From UBA4479 sp963974935 (GTDB lineage Bacteria; Pseudomonadota; Alphaproteobacteria; Rhodospirillales; Casp-alpha2): 64,000 bases of DNA. The stretch is from the NCBI GenBank assembly GCA_963974935.1, contig CAXBEV010000015.1, forward strand, positions 29,337 to 93,336. The letters run 5' to 3'. A program made the translations under genes and the position numbers. Below the pieces are notes generated by a model, which saw only the letters and a program-made list of their open reading frames with translations, made no database searches and was not told the origin of the DNA. Of this stretch, positions 37,019-45,484 are shown one piece after another (the stretch's first letter is position 1; each line of letters opens with the position of its first letter).

Positions 37019-37158
37019 GCCAGTATCCTCCAAGCTCTAATATTGAAGGTACATGTAAAAGCTATCGGGACTTTTTGACAGTCCCCGCCCCCGCGTCATC
37101 CGGACGGCGCAACGCGCCGAGCCGGGACCTCCCCGACTCAACGGACCTAAGGGGGAGG

Positions 37159-37177
37159 CCCCGGATCACATCCGGGG
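37159..37177. repeat. Short perfect hairpin downstream of the glutathione transferase gene
   Basis: CCCCGGAT (37159-37166) pairs with ATCCGGGG (37170-37177), loop CAC. It sits 36 bp after the stop of the minus-strand glutathione transferase gene, within a GC-rich stretch containing other inverted words (CGGACGGCGC/GCGCCGAGCCGG). No T-run follows, so it is more likely an RNA-end structure or repeat than a classic terminator. Confidence 0.45.
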
Positions 37178-37212
37178 TTACGATCGTTGGGATGTGCGGA
37201 CGCCAAGCGCCG

Positions 37213-38067
37213 TTAGACGAACACGCCCTTGCCCTCAAAATCAGCAGCGCTGTGGCGTTCTTTGACCTGTTCGCTGTCGGGGCCGTGGGTGCGGTTGACG
37301 GCGCGACCGCGGATCACGGCATCACGGCTGCCGATTCCGTGGGCCCAGCGCAGGACGTTCTTGTAAGACGCCACGTCCAAGAATTCGGCGGCATCGTAAA
37401 GTTTGCCCAGGCACAGCGCCCCGTACCACGGGAAGATCGCGATGTCGGCGATGGTGTACGCGTCGCCACACATGAATTTGTGGTCGGCCAGATGACGGTC
37501 CAACACATCAAGCTGACGCTTGGTTTCCATGGCAAAGCGGTTGATTGGGTATTTGAACTTTTCAGGCGCGTAGGCATAAAAATGCCCAAAGCCGCCGCCC
37601 AAATACGGCGCGCTGCCCATCTGCCAAAACAGCCACGACAGGCATTCGGCCCGAGCCGGCATCTCGGTCGGCAAGAAGGCACCGAACTTTTCGGCGAGGT
37701 ACATCAAGATCGCGCCGGACTCGAACACACGGATCGGCGTCGGGCCACTGCGGTCCATCAGCGCCGGGATTTTCGAGTTCGGATTGATCTCGACAAAGCC
37801 CGACCCGAACTGATCGCCATCGCCGATTTCGATCAAATATGCATCGTATTCGGCACCGGTGTGGCCGGCGGCGAGCAGCTCTTCGAGCATGATCGTCACC
37901 TTGACGCCGTTCGGTGTGCCTTTGGAGTACAGCTGCAACGGATGTTTGCCGACCGGCAGCACTTTTTCATCAATCGCCCCGGCAATCGGGCGGTTGGTCT
38001 TGGCGAACTTGCCGCCGTTCTCTTCATCCCACGTCCATACTTTGGGCGGTGTGTAGGTCTCTGACAT
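37213..38067 (-). CDS. yghU: Glutathione S-transferase, YghU type
   Basis: 284 residues. A YghU/nu-class transferase acting as a disulfide-bond reductase with two glutathiones. Markers: YTPPKVWTWDEENGGKFAKTNRP at the N-terminus (read in parts), thioredoxin-fold LQLYSKGTPNGVKVTIMLEE, NPNSKIPALMD, VFESGAILMYLAEKFG and the helical domain FWQMGSAPYLGGGFGHFY. The ATG at 38067 follows AGGAAA; the frame is open a little further upstream without a ribosome site. It is transcribed alone. Confidence 0.92.
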   Translation of the reverse strand: MSETYTPPKVWTWDEENGGKFAKTNRPIAGAIDEKVLPVGKHPLQLYSKGTPNGVKVTIMLEELLAAGHTGAEYDAYLIEIGDGDQFGSGFVEINPNSKIPALMDRSGPTPIRVFESGAILMYLAEKFGAFLPTEMPARAECLSWLFWQMGSAPYLGGGFGHFYAYAPEKFKYPINRFAMETKRQLDVLDRHLADHKFMCGDAYTIADIAIFPWYGALCLGKLYDAAEFLDVASYKNVLRWAHGIGSRDAVIRGRAVNRTHGPDSEQVKERHSAADFEGKGVFV

Positions 38068-38217
38068 GTTGGATTTTCCTAATTTGAAGTCGCGGCAGAG
38101 CTGCCGCACGAAGGGCTATTTGCATCCAACATACCGGAGACATCGCGAAGGAGCCAGAGTTGCCGACGCAACGCGGGTGATTTTAATAGATTGATCGAGC
38201 TTCGGTCTGTCCAGGTC

Positions 38218-39297
38218 CTATAGCGCGTACTTTTCAACCGCCGCCATGTCCCAGGCGATGCCGAGGCCGGGGCCACGCGCTGTGATGCAACCGTCGACGA
38301 CATCATAAGGCTCGGTCAAAATCGGCCGGGCGATATCCAGATGTTCCAGCCAGTGGCAAGTCGGTGTGGCCGCGAGGGCATGTGCGCTGGCTTCGACAAA
38401 CAGATGGCTCGAGATCGGCATATTGGCGCCGGCGGCCATGCCTGCGACCTGCATCCAGCCGGAAAAACCGCCGATCTTCATGATGTCGGGCATCATCAAA
38501 TCGGATGCGTCCGCCGCCAACGCGTTCGCGGCACCGGCCGGAAACCACCAGTTCTCGCCGGTCTGCACCGGCACCGGGCTTTGTTGGCATATTTGGCGAT
38601 GACCGGCGAGGTCTTCAGACGGCACCGGCTCTTCAAGCCAAGCGATGTCGAAAGCGGCCAAATGTTCGATCCGGCGGATCGCATCCGGCGCGCTGAGCGA
38701 TTGGTTGTAGTCGATCATCAACTGCACATCGTCGCCGATGATCTCGCGGACCCCTGCGACGCATGCCATGTCATCGGCCAACGAACCAACGCCGAGTTTT
38801 ATCTTAATCGCCTGAAAGCCTTTGCTTAAACTCTCTTCGAGCAGCGCACGATCCGTCGCCGGATCGACCACCCCGTAGCTGTCATAGGCCCTGAGCGGGA
38901 CCGGGTCCGCCCCCAGCAGACGGCACACCGGCTGGTCGCAGAATTTTCCGAGCGCGTCCCAAAGCGCCATATCGATGCCGGAAATCAGCATCCCCATCAG
39001 GCCCTGAACACCCAGCAACCGAAATCCGCTTTGATACGCATCAAACGTGGGTTTCGGCGCAATCGTGCCGCCGATGGCGATATCTTTGATGTCGTCGAGT
39101 AGTGCCGAGAGCGCGCGCAAGGTCTTCGGCGTATAGCCGAAAATATACGCGGACCCGGTGATCCCGGCGTCGGTTTCAATGTCGATCAACGCCAGTGCCG
39201 CGCCCGGCAACGTTCCCGACGCTGTCCGCATCGGACGCGCCAAAGGTGCGATGAGCGGTGTGCAGAGAATATTGGTTACTGTCGGAAACTCAGCCAT
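38218..39297 (-). CDS. Enolase-superfamily enzyme, mandelate racemase/muconate cycloisomerase type
   Basis: 359 residues. An N-terminal capping domain is followed by a (beta/alpha)8 barrel with the superfamily pattern: KxK in AIKIKLGVG, metal ligands in MIDYNQS, WLEEPVP and TGENWW, then MMPDIMKIGGFSGW and a His in SSHLFVEAS, consistent with the mandelate-racemase subgroup. The substrate (a sugar acid or carboxylic acid) is not evident and no catabolic genes adjoin. AAGGAGG lies ahead of the ATG at 39297. Divergent from the pseudokinase gene. Confidence 0.88.
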   Translation of the reverse strand: MAEFPTVTNILCTPLIAPLARPMRTASGTLPGAALALIDIETDAGITGSAYIFGYTPKTLRALSALLDDIKDIAIGGTIAPKPTFDAYQSGFRLLGVQGLMGMLISGIDMALWDALGKFCDQPVCRLLGADPVPLRAYDSYGVVDPATDRALLEESLSKGFQAIKIKLGVGSLADDMACVAGVREIIGDDVQLMIDYNQSLSAPDAIRRIEHLAAFDIAWLEEPVPSEDLAGHRQICQQSPVPVQTGENWWFPAGAANALAADASDLMMPDIMKIGGFSGWMQVAGMAAGANMPISSHLFVEASAHALAATPTCHWLEHLDIARPILTEPYDVVDGCITARGPGLGIAWDMAAVEKYAL

Positions 39298-39355
39298 GAG
39301 CGTCCTCCTTCCATTGAAATGCGCGCAAACGCACGCGTTCACGTCCCCTAACTCG

Positions 39356-39368
39356 TTAACCATATTAA
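39356..39368 (+). promoter_or_regulatory. CtrA-like motif in divergent promoter region
   Basis: TTAACCATATTAA contains the TTAACCAT form of the CtrA site and lies 100 bp upstream of the pseudokinase gene and 60 bp upstream of the enolase-superfamily gene. Short motif; low weight alone. Confidence 0.3.
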
Positions 39369-39467
39369 TCGCAAAACCAAGGTAAAGCTTGCGATTTTAC
39401 GTGTTTAGACGTTAAATAAAGGGGTCGGAAAGAATTATTCCGGCAAACGGGTAATGGGACGCGCGTT

Positions 39468-41510
39468 ATGGCAGAACAGCCGATGGCCGCGGACGATACG
39501 GATGGTGATGCCCCGGTAAATACCGGTACCGCCGTTCTGGGCGACCGCTTTATAATCGACGGCAGCAAACCGCTGCCTGATCTCGATTCCCCGAACGCAA
39601 AAGCGTACGTGGCGGAAGATCGGCGTGATTTGTCACGCCAACTGTTTGCGCTTGTCTGCACCCCCGGCATGCCCGTGCGCACGAACGCCATGCGCCTGAT
39701 GAAAAACGTCCCCGGCACCGGCACCTTAGAACTGGTCGAATGGAACACCGCATTCTGGCCGATTTTAGGTCGGCGTACGATGATCATTGTCATGGAGCGT
39801 CCGTTGGGCGGCAGCGTGCTTGAGCAATTGCGGACAGGCGCCGTGCGGATCACCGAATACGATATTCCCCGCCGCGTCGCCCAACCTATCTATGAAGGTC
39901 TTAAGCACTTCAACAATCTCGGTGTGCCGCACCGTGCGGTGCGCCCCGATAATCTGTATTTCGCAGATAGGGAACGCCAGGAAATCGTTTTGGGCGACTG
40001 CTTCACGTCGCCGCCCGGCTTCGATCAGCCGTTGATGTTTGAGCCGCTGGAACGCTCCATGGCAAACCAGGCGGGACGCGGCCAGGGCAGCGTCATCGAC
40101 GATATGTTCGCGCTCGGCGCATCAATGGTGGTGTTGACCCTGGGCCACAATCCGATCGAAAAACTAACAGCCGACGACTTGCTGTTTCGGCGCACCAACC
40201 TCGGCAGCTATGCGGCGATCTGCGGCAACGCGCGGGTGCCGATGTCACTGTTAGAGCCGTTGCGCGGCTTGCTGTCGGACATTCCCCAAGAACGCTGGGG
40301 TCTCGCCGAAGTCGAATTGTGGCTGAACGGGCGCAAGCAGACGCCGCTGCAAAAGAAAGCCGCAAAGAAAGGTGATACACCGTATCGCTTTAGCGGCCGC
40401 GATCACCTCAACATTCGCACCCTCGCCCATGCGTTTAACCGCAACATCCCAGAAGCCGTAAAAGCACTGCACGAAGAAACCTTTCACGCCTGGCTCAGGC
40501 GTTCAGTCGAAGAAGGCCCGTTGTCCGAAACCTTGAAAGGTTTCGTCGACACGGCTGACTTCCATAAAGATAATTTTCAAGGGACCGAGGAATACCTGAT
40601 CGCGCGGGTCGTCGCCACCATGGATCCATTGGGACCGATGCGTTACAAAGGGATGTCGCTATGCTTGGACGGGTTCGGCCCGATGCTGGCCAGCGAAATG
40701 ATCCGCGGCGGCAACGTGCAGGTGCTGGCCGAAATCATCAACCGCGATATCTACCAGTTTTGGGTCGGTGAACGCTCAGTCGTACTGGACTCGTTAGAGC
40801 GCGCCCAGGAATTGGCGCAGATTAAGGCATGGCTGTTGATCAACGACCCGGGCTATGGCGTGGAGCGTTGTCTATACGAGAGCAACCCCGGCATCAACTG
40901 CCAGAGCGAACACGTCGTCGACGACTGCGTAATCGTTATCGAAGACCTGCTGCCGGCGCTCGACGCGGCCGCCAATCATGTTGAAGGCCGGGCCCGGCCG
41001 ATGGATCGCCACATCACCGCGTTCATTGCCGCGCGCTTTCACGAAGACATCAACCCTCACCTGCGCGCGTTGGCATCACCAAAGGAAAGTAACGTTGTCG
41101 TCGGCATGCTGAGCTTGCTTGCGTTCTTGCAATGGAAGCTCCGCGCGGCGCCATTCTATGGGCTGGCCAGTTGGGTCGGCGGCGTGCTCGGGCCGGCCAT
41201 CAACAGCTTCCACAGCCGCACCACACGGCGCGAGATCGAACGTGAAATTCCAAAGCTGGTGCGTAAAGGCAGCCTGCCGGAACTTTTTGATCTGGTCGAC
41301 AACGCCGAAAAACGACTCGAAGATCAGGACGGCTACGCCGATGCGGTCGACGAATACATCGTCTGCGCCACCGAAATCGAAGAGATTGAGGATGCGGGTT
41401 CTGAGTTGAACGATAAGGCGATTACCACCGGCCAAAAATCGGCGGCGATGATTTCATTGGTGACGACCATGATTGTGGTCACGGTCACCTTCATCGTAGA
41501 AATACTGTGA
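39468..41510 (+). CDS. Membrane-anchored pseudokinase
   Basis: 680 residues. The N-terminal 300 residues follow a protein-kinase fold: MIIVMERPLGGSVLEQL (hinge), HRAVRPDN (155-162) where the catalytic loop should be, and LGDCF (DCF 177-179) in place of DFG. The HRD aspartate is Ala157 and no lysine stands in the VAIK position (FALVC, 60-64), while the loop Asn162 and the metal Asp177 remain. A helical region of about 350 residues follows, with one C-terminal membrane anchor (AAMISLVTTMIVVTVTFIV). Likely a signalling scaffold or nucleotide-binding pseudokinase at the inner membrane. The next gene is 7 bp away. Confidence 0.7.
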   Translation: MAEQPMAADDTDGDAPVNTGTAVLGDRFIIDGSKPLPDLDSPNAKAYVAEDRRDLSRQLFALVCTPGMPVRTNAMRLMKNVPGTGTLELVEWNTAFWPILGRRTMIIVMERPLGGSVLEQLRTGAVRITEYDIPRRVAQPIYEGLKHFNNLGVPHRAVRPDNLYFADRERQEIVLGDCFTSPPGFDQPLMFEPLERSMANQAGRGQGSVIDDMFALGASMVVLTLGHNPIEKLTADDLLFRRTNLGSYAAICGNARVPMSLLEPLRGLLSDIPQERWGLAEVELWLNGRKQTPLQKKAAKKGDTPYRFSGRDHLNIRTLAHAFNRNIPEAVKALHEETFHAWLRRSVEEGPLSETLKGFVDTADFHKDNFQGTEEYLIARVVATMDPLGPMRYKGMSLCLDGFGPMLASEMIRGGNVQVLAEIINRDIYQFWVGERSVVLDSLERAQELAQIKAWLLINDPGYGVERCLYESNPGINCQSEHVVDDCVIVIEDLLPALDAAANHVEGRARPMDRHITAFIAARFHEDINPHLRALASPKESNVVVGMLSLLAFLQWKLRAAPFYGLASWVGGVLGPAINSFHSRTTRREIEREIPKLVRKGSLPELFDLVDNAEKRLEDQDGYADAVDEYIVCATEIEEIEDAGSELNDKAITTGQKSAAMISLVTTMIVVTVTFIVEIL

Positions 41511-41517
41511 GGCGCCG

Positions 41518-42021
41518 ATGAATATGCGGGTCGTTGTTTGGGCCTTGATCATCTTTGTGATGCTGCTGCTGGTGGCGTTGCCGACAGTGCTGTTCTTGTC
41601 GTTCAGCATGCTCCCCGCATTGGTCGCACTGATCGTCGACCGAACCGAAGAAAAATCGGCAACGTTCTGCGTCGGTGGCCTGAACTTCTGCGGCGTTTTT
41701 CCGTATCTTTTAAGCCTTTGGCTTCAAGACAACAGCCTAGACCAGTCGCTGCGGCTGTTGACGGACGTGTTTGTTTTAGCGGTAATCTATGGCGCAGCCG
41801 GCATGGGCTGGATGCTGTATCTGTCGTTGCCGCCGGTGATCGCGTCATTCATTCAAGTGATGTCGCAAAGCCGCCTGAAGCAATTGCGCGCGACGCAAAC
41901 GACGATCATCGAGGAATGGGGCGAAGAGGTCATCCATGATGCCGATCTCGGCGATGGCTTAGTGCCGATGCAGCCGACTCAAGAAGCACCGGAGCGCACC
42001 CGCGCACCCGCCCCAGCTTAA
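41518..42021 (+). CDS. Multi-pass membrane protein, partner of the pseudokinase
   Basis: 167 residues with four hydrophobic segments (VVVWALIIFVMLLLVALPTV; TVLFLSFSMLPALVALIV; FCGVFPYLLSLWL; LLTDVFVLAVIYGAAGMGWMLY) and a cytoplasmic acidic/Pro tail after about residue 120. The family is not recognised. It starts 7 bp after the pseudokinase stop, so the two very probably form an operon and may form a membrane complex. A hairpin at 42074-42101 follows. Confidence 0.65.
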   Translation: MNMRVVVWALIIFVMLLLVALPTVLFLSFSMLPALVALIVDRTEEKSATFCVGGLNFCGVFPYLLSLWLQDNSLDQSLRLLTDVFVLAVIYGAAGMGWMLYLSLPPVIASFIQVMSQSRLKQLRATQTTIIEEWGEEVIHDADLGDGLVPMQPTQEAPERTRAPAPA

Positions 42022-42073
42022 ATCCATAATACTTGAAACGCCAGATAACGCCTGGAACCGCCTGGAACCGAAC

Positions 42074-42101
42074 GAGCCGCCGGACATGCATCCGGCGGCT
42101 C
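42074..42101. terminator. Perfect 11-bp hairpin after the pseudokinase operon
   Basis: GAGCCGCCGGA (42074-42084), a 6-base loop, TCCGGCGGCTC (42091-42101). It is well placed to end the preceding operon, although no T-run follows. Just upstream is a 10-bp direct repeat (CCGCCTGGAA type, near 42050-42067). Confidence 0.55.
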
Positions 42102-42298
42102 TCCCGAGGACGACCGAAGACAACCCGGGGGAGATGACATTAGGGGGCAGGGCTGCCGCCGATCTTACTTTTAATACGGCTGCTTTTTGGGGCGGATCAC
42201 CAGCATTCAAAATTTCTTTTATTTTTCTATACGTTTGCAATTTTTGCGCGGAATCCTTGACCACACGCCCGCAAAGCCGCACAGTCCGGGTCTTGAAT

Positions 42299-42419
42299 GT
42301 TCCGCGGGGGGCCCTGATTGAGAGGGCTGAGATACCATCCGCCAAGTGGCTGAAATGCCGCTGGCTCCGTGGTGACCCGTCGAACCTGATCCGGGTGACA
42401 CCGGCGTAGGGACTGGAAC
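42299..42419 (+). promoter_or_regulatory. TPP riboswitch (THI element) of thiC
   Basis: The conserved THI-box cores are present: GGGCTGAGATACC and ACCCGTCGAACCTGATCCGG followed by GTGACACCGGCGTAGGGA. Outer ends GTTCC (42299-42303) and GGAAC (42415-42419) pair as helix P1, delimiting the aptamer. TPP binding should repress thiC. The arrangement, 70 bp before the thiC start, is standard. Confidence 0.96.
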
Positions 42420-42457
42420 CTGAACGTAAAAACCGTTCTTCCACCTGAAGCCGTCCC

Positions 42458-42486
42458 GGGTCTCCATATGTAACGGAGGAGATCCC
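42458..42486 (+). promoter_or_regulatory. Possible Shine-Dalgarno-sequestering hairpin of thiC
   Basis: GGGTCTCC (42458-42465) can pair with GGAGA-T-CCC (42478-42486, one bulged T), covering half of the GGAGGAG ribosome site (42475-42481) of thiC. This suggests translational control by the riboswitch. Predicted by eye only. Confidence 0.45.
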
Positions 42487-42489
42487 AGG

Positions 42490-44340
42490 ATGAACGAGAT
42501 TCGCAAACCCACCACCGGCGACGTGACGCGCGGCGAATTGCCCGCTTCCAACAAAATTTACGTGCCCGGCAAAACCCTTGGCAGCGTCGGCGTGCCGATG
42601 CGGCAAATTCATGTTCATGAAAGCGCCAACGAACCACCGCTGACGGTTTACGACACGTCCGGCATCTACACCGACCCTGCTGCCGAAATTAATGTCGAAG
42701 CCGGTCTGCCGCGTATTCGTGAAGGCTGGATCAAAGCCCGCGGCGACACCGAAGAATACACGGCGCGCCACGTGAAGCCCGAAGACAACGGCAACGTCGG
42801 CGAAGATAAACTGGTGCCAGAATTCCCGAATCTAGCCAATCCGCGCCGCGCCAAAGCCGGCGTCAAATCGATCTCGCAGTTGGCCTATGCGCGCCAAGGC
42901 ATCGTCACCCCGGAAATGGAATACATCGCGATCCGCGAAAACATTCTCCGTGAAGTGACGCCCGAAGAAGCCGCTAAGCTAAAAGCCGAGGCCGAGCGCT
43001 GGGGCGCCGACATTCCCGACGTCATGACACCGGAATTCGTGCGCGACGAAGTTGCCCGTGGGCGTGCCATCATCCCCAACAACGTCAACCACCCGGAAAC
43101 CGAGCCGATGATCATCGGTCGCAACTTCCTGGTCAAAATCAACGCCAACATCGGCAACTCGGCGGTGACCAGTTCGGTCGTCGACGAAGTTGATAAAATG
43201 GTCTGGGCGATCCGTTGGGGTGCCGACACGGTGATGGACCTGTCGACCGGTCGCAACATCCACAACATCCGCGAATGGATCATCCGTAACTCACCGGTGC
43301 CGATCGGCACGGTGCCGATCTATCAGGCACTCGAAAAAGTCGAACGCGCCGAAGATCTGACGTGGGAAATCTATCGCGATACCCTGATCGAACAGTGCGA
43401 ACAAGGCGTCGATTATTTCACCATCCACGCCGGTATCCGCCTGCGCCACATCCACCTGACCGCAGACCGGGTCACCGGTATCGTCAGCCGTGGCGGCTCG
43501 ATCATCTCGCAGTGGTGCTTGGCGCATCACAAAGAAAGCTTCCTGTACGAGAAGTTTGAAGACATCTGCGATATCATGGCGGCATATGACGTCACCTACA
43601 GCTTGGGCGACGGCTTCCGTCCGGGCTCGGGCGCCGACGCCAACGACGCGGCACAGTTCGCCGAGCTTGAAACCTTAGGCGAACTGACCAAAGTCGGTTG
43701 GGAAAAAGACTGCCAGGTGATGATCGAAGGCCCCGGCCACGTGCCGATGCACAAGATCAAGCACAACATGGAAAAGCAGTTGGAAATCTGCGGCGAAGCC
43801 CCGTTCTATACCTTGGGCCCGCTTGTCACCGATATCGCACCCGGCTACGACCACATCACGTCAGGCATCGGGGCGGCGATGATCGGCTGGTACGGCACCG
43901 CGATGCTTTGCTATGTGACGCCGAAAGAACACTTGGGCCTACCCGACCGCAACGACGTCAAAGAGGGCGTGATCACCTATAAGATCGCCGCCCACGCCGC
44001 CGACCTTGCGAAGGGCCATCCGGGCGCCGCTGCGCGCGACGATGCACTCAGTCGAGCGCGCTTCCAGTTCCGTTGGGAAGACCAGTTCAACCTGGCCCTC
44101 GACCCCGACCGGGCGCGCGATTTTCACGATCAGACGATGCCGAAAGAAGCGCATAAAACCGCGCATTTCTGTTCCATGTGCGGGCCTAAGTTCTGCGCCA
44201 TGGAAATCACCAACTTGGTGCGCGATTATGCCAAGAACGGCATGGACGAAATGTCGAAGAAGTTCGTCGACGAAGGTGCTGAGCTGTACAAAGAGGAATA
44301 CCTCGAAGAGCAGCCCAAAGCCGAAGCCGGCGACGACTAG
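42490..44340 (+). CDS. thiC: Phosphomethylpyrimidine synthase
   Basis: 616 residues. Radical-SAM enzyme that converts aminoimidazole ribotide to hydroxymethylpyrimidine phosphate for thiamine. The C-terminal iron-sulfur motif CSMCGPKFCAM is intact (CX2CX4C), as are EGPGHVPMHKIK and GPLVTDIAPGYDHITSGIG. It is preceded by a TPP riboswitch and GGAGGAG. Its last 47 codons are duplicated in diverged form at 49256-49393, across an inserted island. No other thi gene is in the window. Confidence 0.97.
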   Translation: MNEIRKPTTGDVTRGELPASNKIYVPGKTLGSVGVPMRQIHVHESANEPPLTVYDTSGIYTDPAAEINVEAGLPRIREGWIKARGDTEEYTARHVKPEDNGNVGEDKLVPEFPNLANPRRAKAGVKSISQLAYARQGIVTPEMEYIAIRENILREVTPEEAAKLKAEAERWGADIPDVMTPEFVRDEVARGRAIIPNNVNHPETEPMIIGRNFLVKINANIGNSAVTSSVVDEVDKMVWAIRWGADTVMDLSTGRNIHNIREWIIRNSPVPIGTVPIYQALEKVERAEDLTWEIYRDTLIEQCEQGVDYFTIHAGIRLRHIHLTADRVTGIVSRGGSIISQWCLAHHKESFLYEKFEDICDIMAAYDVTYSLGDGFRPGSGADANDAAQFAELETLGELTKVGWEKDCQVMIEGPGHVPMHKIKHNMEKQLEICGEAPFYTLGPLVTDIAPGYDHITSGIGAAMIGWYGTAMLCYVTPKEHLGLPDRNDVKEGVITYKIAAHAADLAKGHPGAAARDDALSRARFQFRWEDQFNLALDPDRARDFHDQTMPKEAHKTAHFCSMCGPKFCAMEITNLVRDYAKNGMDEMSKKFVDEGAELYKEEYLEEQPKAEAGDD

Positions 44341-44347
44341 CGGCTAA

Positions 44348-44387
44348 GGGGAGGTCGCGGATAGATTAGAACCGCAGGGACCTCCCC
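44348..44387 (+). terminator. thiC terminator
   Basis: GGGGAGGTC (44348-44356) pairs perfectly with GACCTCCCC (44379-44387), extended by GCGG/CCGC inside. A T-rich CTTTT follows after seven bases. Confidence 0.7.
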
Positions 44388-44394
44388 ACCGTCT

Positions 44395-44505
44395 TTTAAC
44401 CCGCAGGCTTCACCTCGACGATCGCCTATCTTTGTGCACAGAATCCGATCAGGAGTGCCCATAAACATCTCGGCAGCAGCAATCCCAGCTAAAAAATAGC
44501 AACTT
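44395..44505 (-). pseudogene. Degenerate 3' remnant of the membrane gene at 49506
   Basis: On the minus strand, CTCCTGATCGGATTCTGTGCACAAAG matches the end of the 49506 gene (CTGCTGATCGGATATCTGTGCACGAAG) in two parts around a 1-base loss that breaks the frame; similarity continues weakly on both sides (corresponding to the GLLIGYLCTKFGGEGKG end). It lies just after thiC, in the same relative order and orientation as the intact gene does after the thiC fragment. It marks the left flank of the island. Confidence 0.65.
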
Positions 44506-44533
44506 AGCGGAGATGGCAAATGCATCAAAATTC

Positions 44534-45442
44534 TTAATGAAAGGCTGGAAATCCGCGCCATAGACCTACATATTCAGAGTCCTCAATAAGACGATACCTC
44601 AAATCTTCCGAGCCTTTATTTGTCTTTAAAGTTCCGAAAAATATTAGTGTCTGATCTCTTACTGGCATGTGATTCATTGAGTATTCTGGGGCATAATGAA
44701 TCGTCTTAACCGCACCATTCAAAGCTTGATACGTAATTTTTTGCCGTCCGTATGAGTCCACTTCTGTTTTCATTTTACTAAACGAAATCGGTGCCAAACC
44801 AATTTCTTCAAATTCATTCTTTATTCTTTCTAGATGGTAGCAAACGTCAGCTAACTCATTTGTAGTCGGAAACTCTCTATTGTGTTGAATCTTATTTCTA
44901 ATCTCACAGACATCTGGCTTGCTAAATAATGGTCCAATCTCTTTCAAATAACTAATAACCCGCTCAACCCCGGATTTTTCAAGGTCACATACAATCCTTT
45001 TGTGGCTAAAAGGGAACTTCGATAAATTCGACTTACCAACAAAACCTGGAGTTTCCGTGACGCCTCGAACCCAAGCTCCTTTACGACGGATGGTCTTTTC
45101 ACATAATTCCGCGACTTTCCCAAACCCCTCAATTAGTGGTCGTAAGTTATTTTTTCCATCAGGACGCAACTCGTAAGAGCCATTATTCAGTTTTGAGGCC
45201 GCAAATTTTCTGGCCTCATATCGGTTATATTTAAACCTAGTGTCTTGATAATGATCTGCTAATAGGGCCCAACAAGCATAACTCAAGCTTTGATCCAAAA
45301 AATCTTCTAATTGTACGAATAGATTGGCAGCAACGCCCCTAACTCGATCACGCTCTGAGTCTTCAATCGATGTTGTGCCTGATATCGCGGTCTTTGTGTC
45401 TGAAATATATCTCTGTAGATCATTGTTATTTATAAAATTTTT
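44534..45442 (-). pseudogene. 3' part of a transposon-split gene; HEPN-like C-terminal domain
   Basis: From the target duplication at 45442 the frame runs 302 codons to TAA. It has no start of its own: the first 48 codons precede any plausible initiator, and a TTG at 45298 lacks a ribosome site. Joined to 47802-49169 it completes a 758-residue protein. The motif EIRNKIQHN (RX4H with Asn after Arg, residues 638-643 of the joined protein) is the hallmark of HEPN ribonuclease domains common in abortive-infection and toxin systems. AT-rich compared with the chromosome. Function inferred only from this motif and context. Confidence 0.75.
45435..45442. repeat. Left target-site duplication
   Basis: AAATTTTT directly abuts the left end of the transposon; the identical 8 bp follow the right end. 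Confidence 0.93.
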
Positions 45443-45467
45443 GGGACCTATATACCTGCGTGACCCA
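45443..45467. repeat. Left terminal inverted repeat of the transposon
   Basis: GGGACCTATATACCT then GCGTGACCCA; pairs with 47769-47793. Confidence 0.92.
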
Positions 45468-45484
45468 CTCTGGAATTGAGTCCG

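Noticed and set aside
37075..38064. Long plus-strand open frame (329 codons) over the glutathione transferase gene
   Set aside because: It is antisense to a protein with clear YghU-type motifs; the plus-strand product has no recognisable fold and a His/Arg-rich composition typical of shadow frames.
42086..42409. Open frame covering the thiC leader
   Set aside because: The region is a hairpin and a TPP aptamer; the frame is incidental.
44337..44561. 74-codon minus-strand frame after thiC
   Set aside because: It runs through the thiC terminator and a frameshifted remnant of the 49506 gene, not a functional gene.
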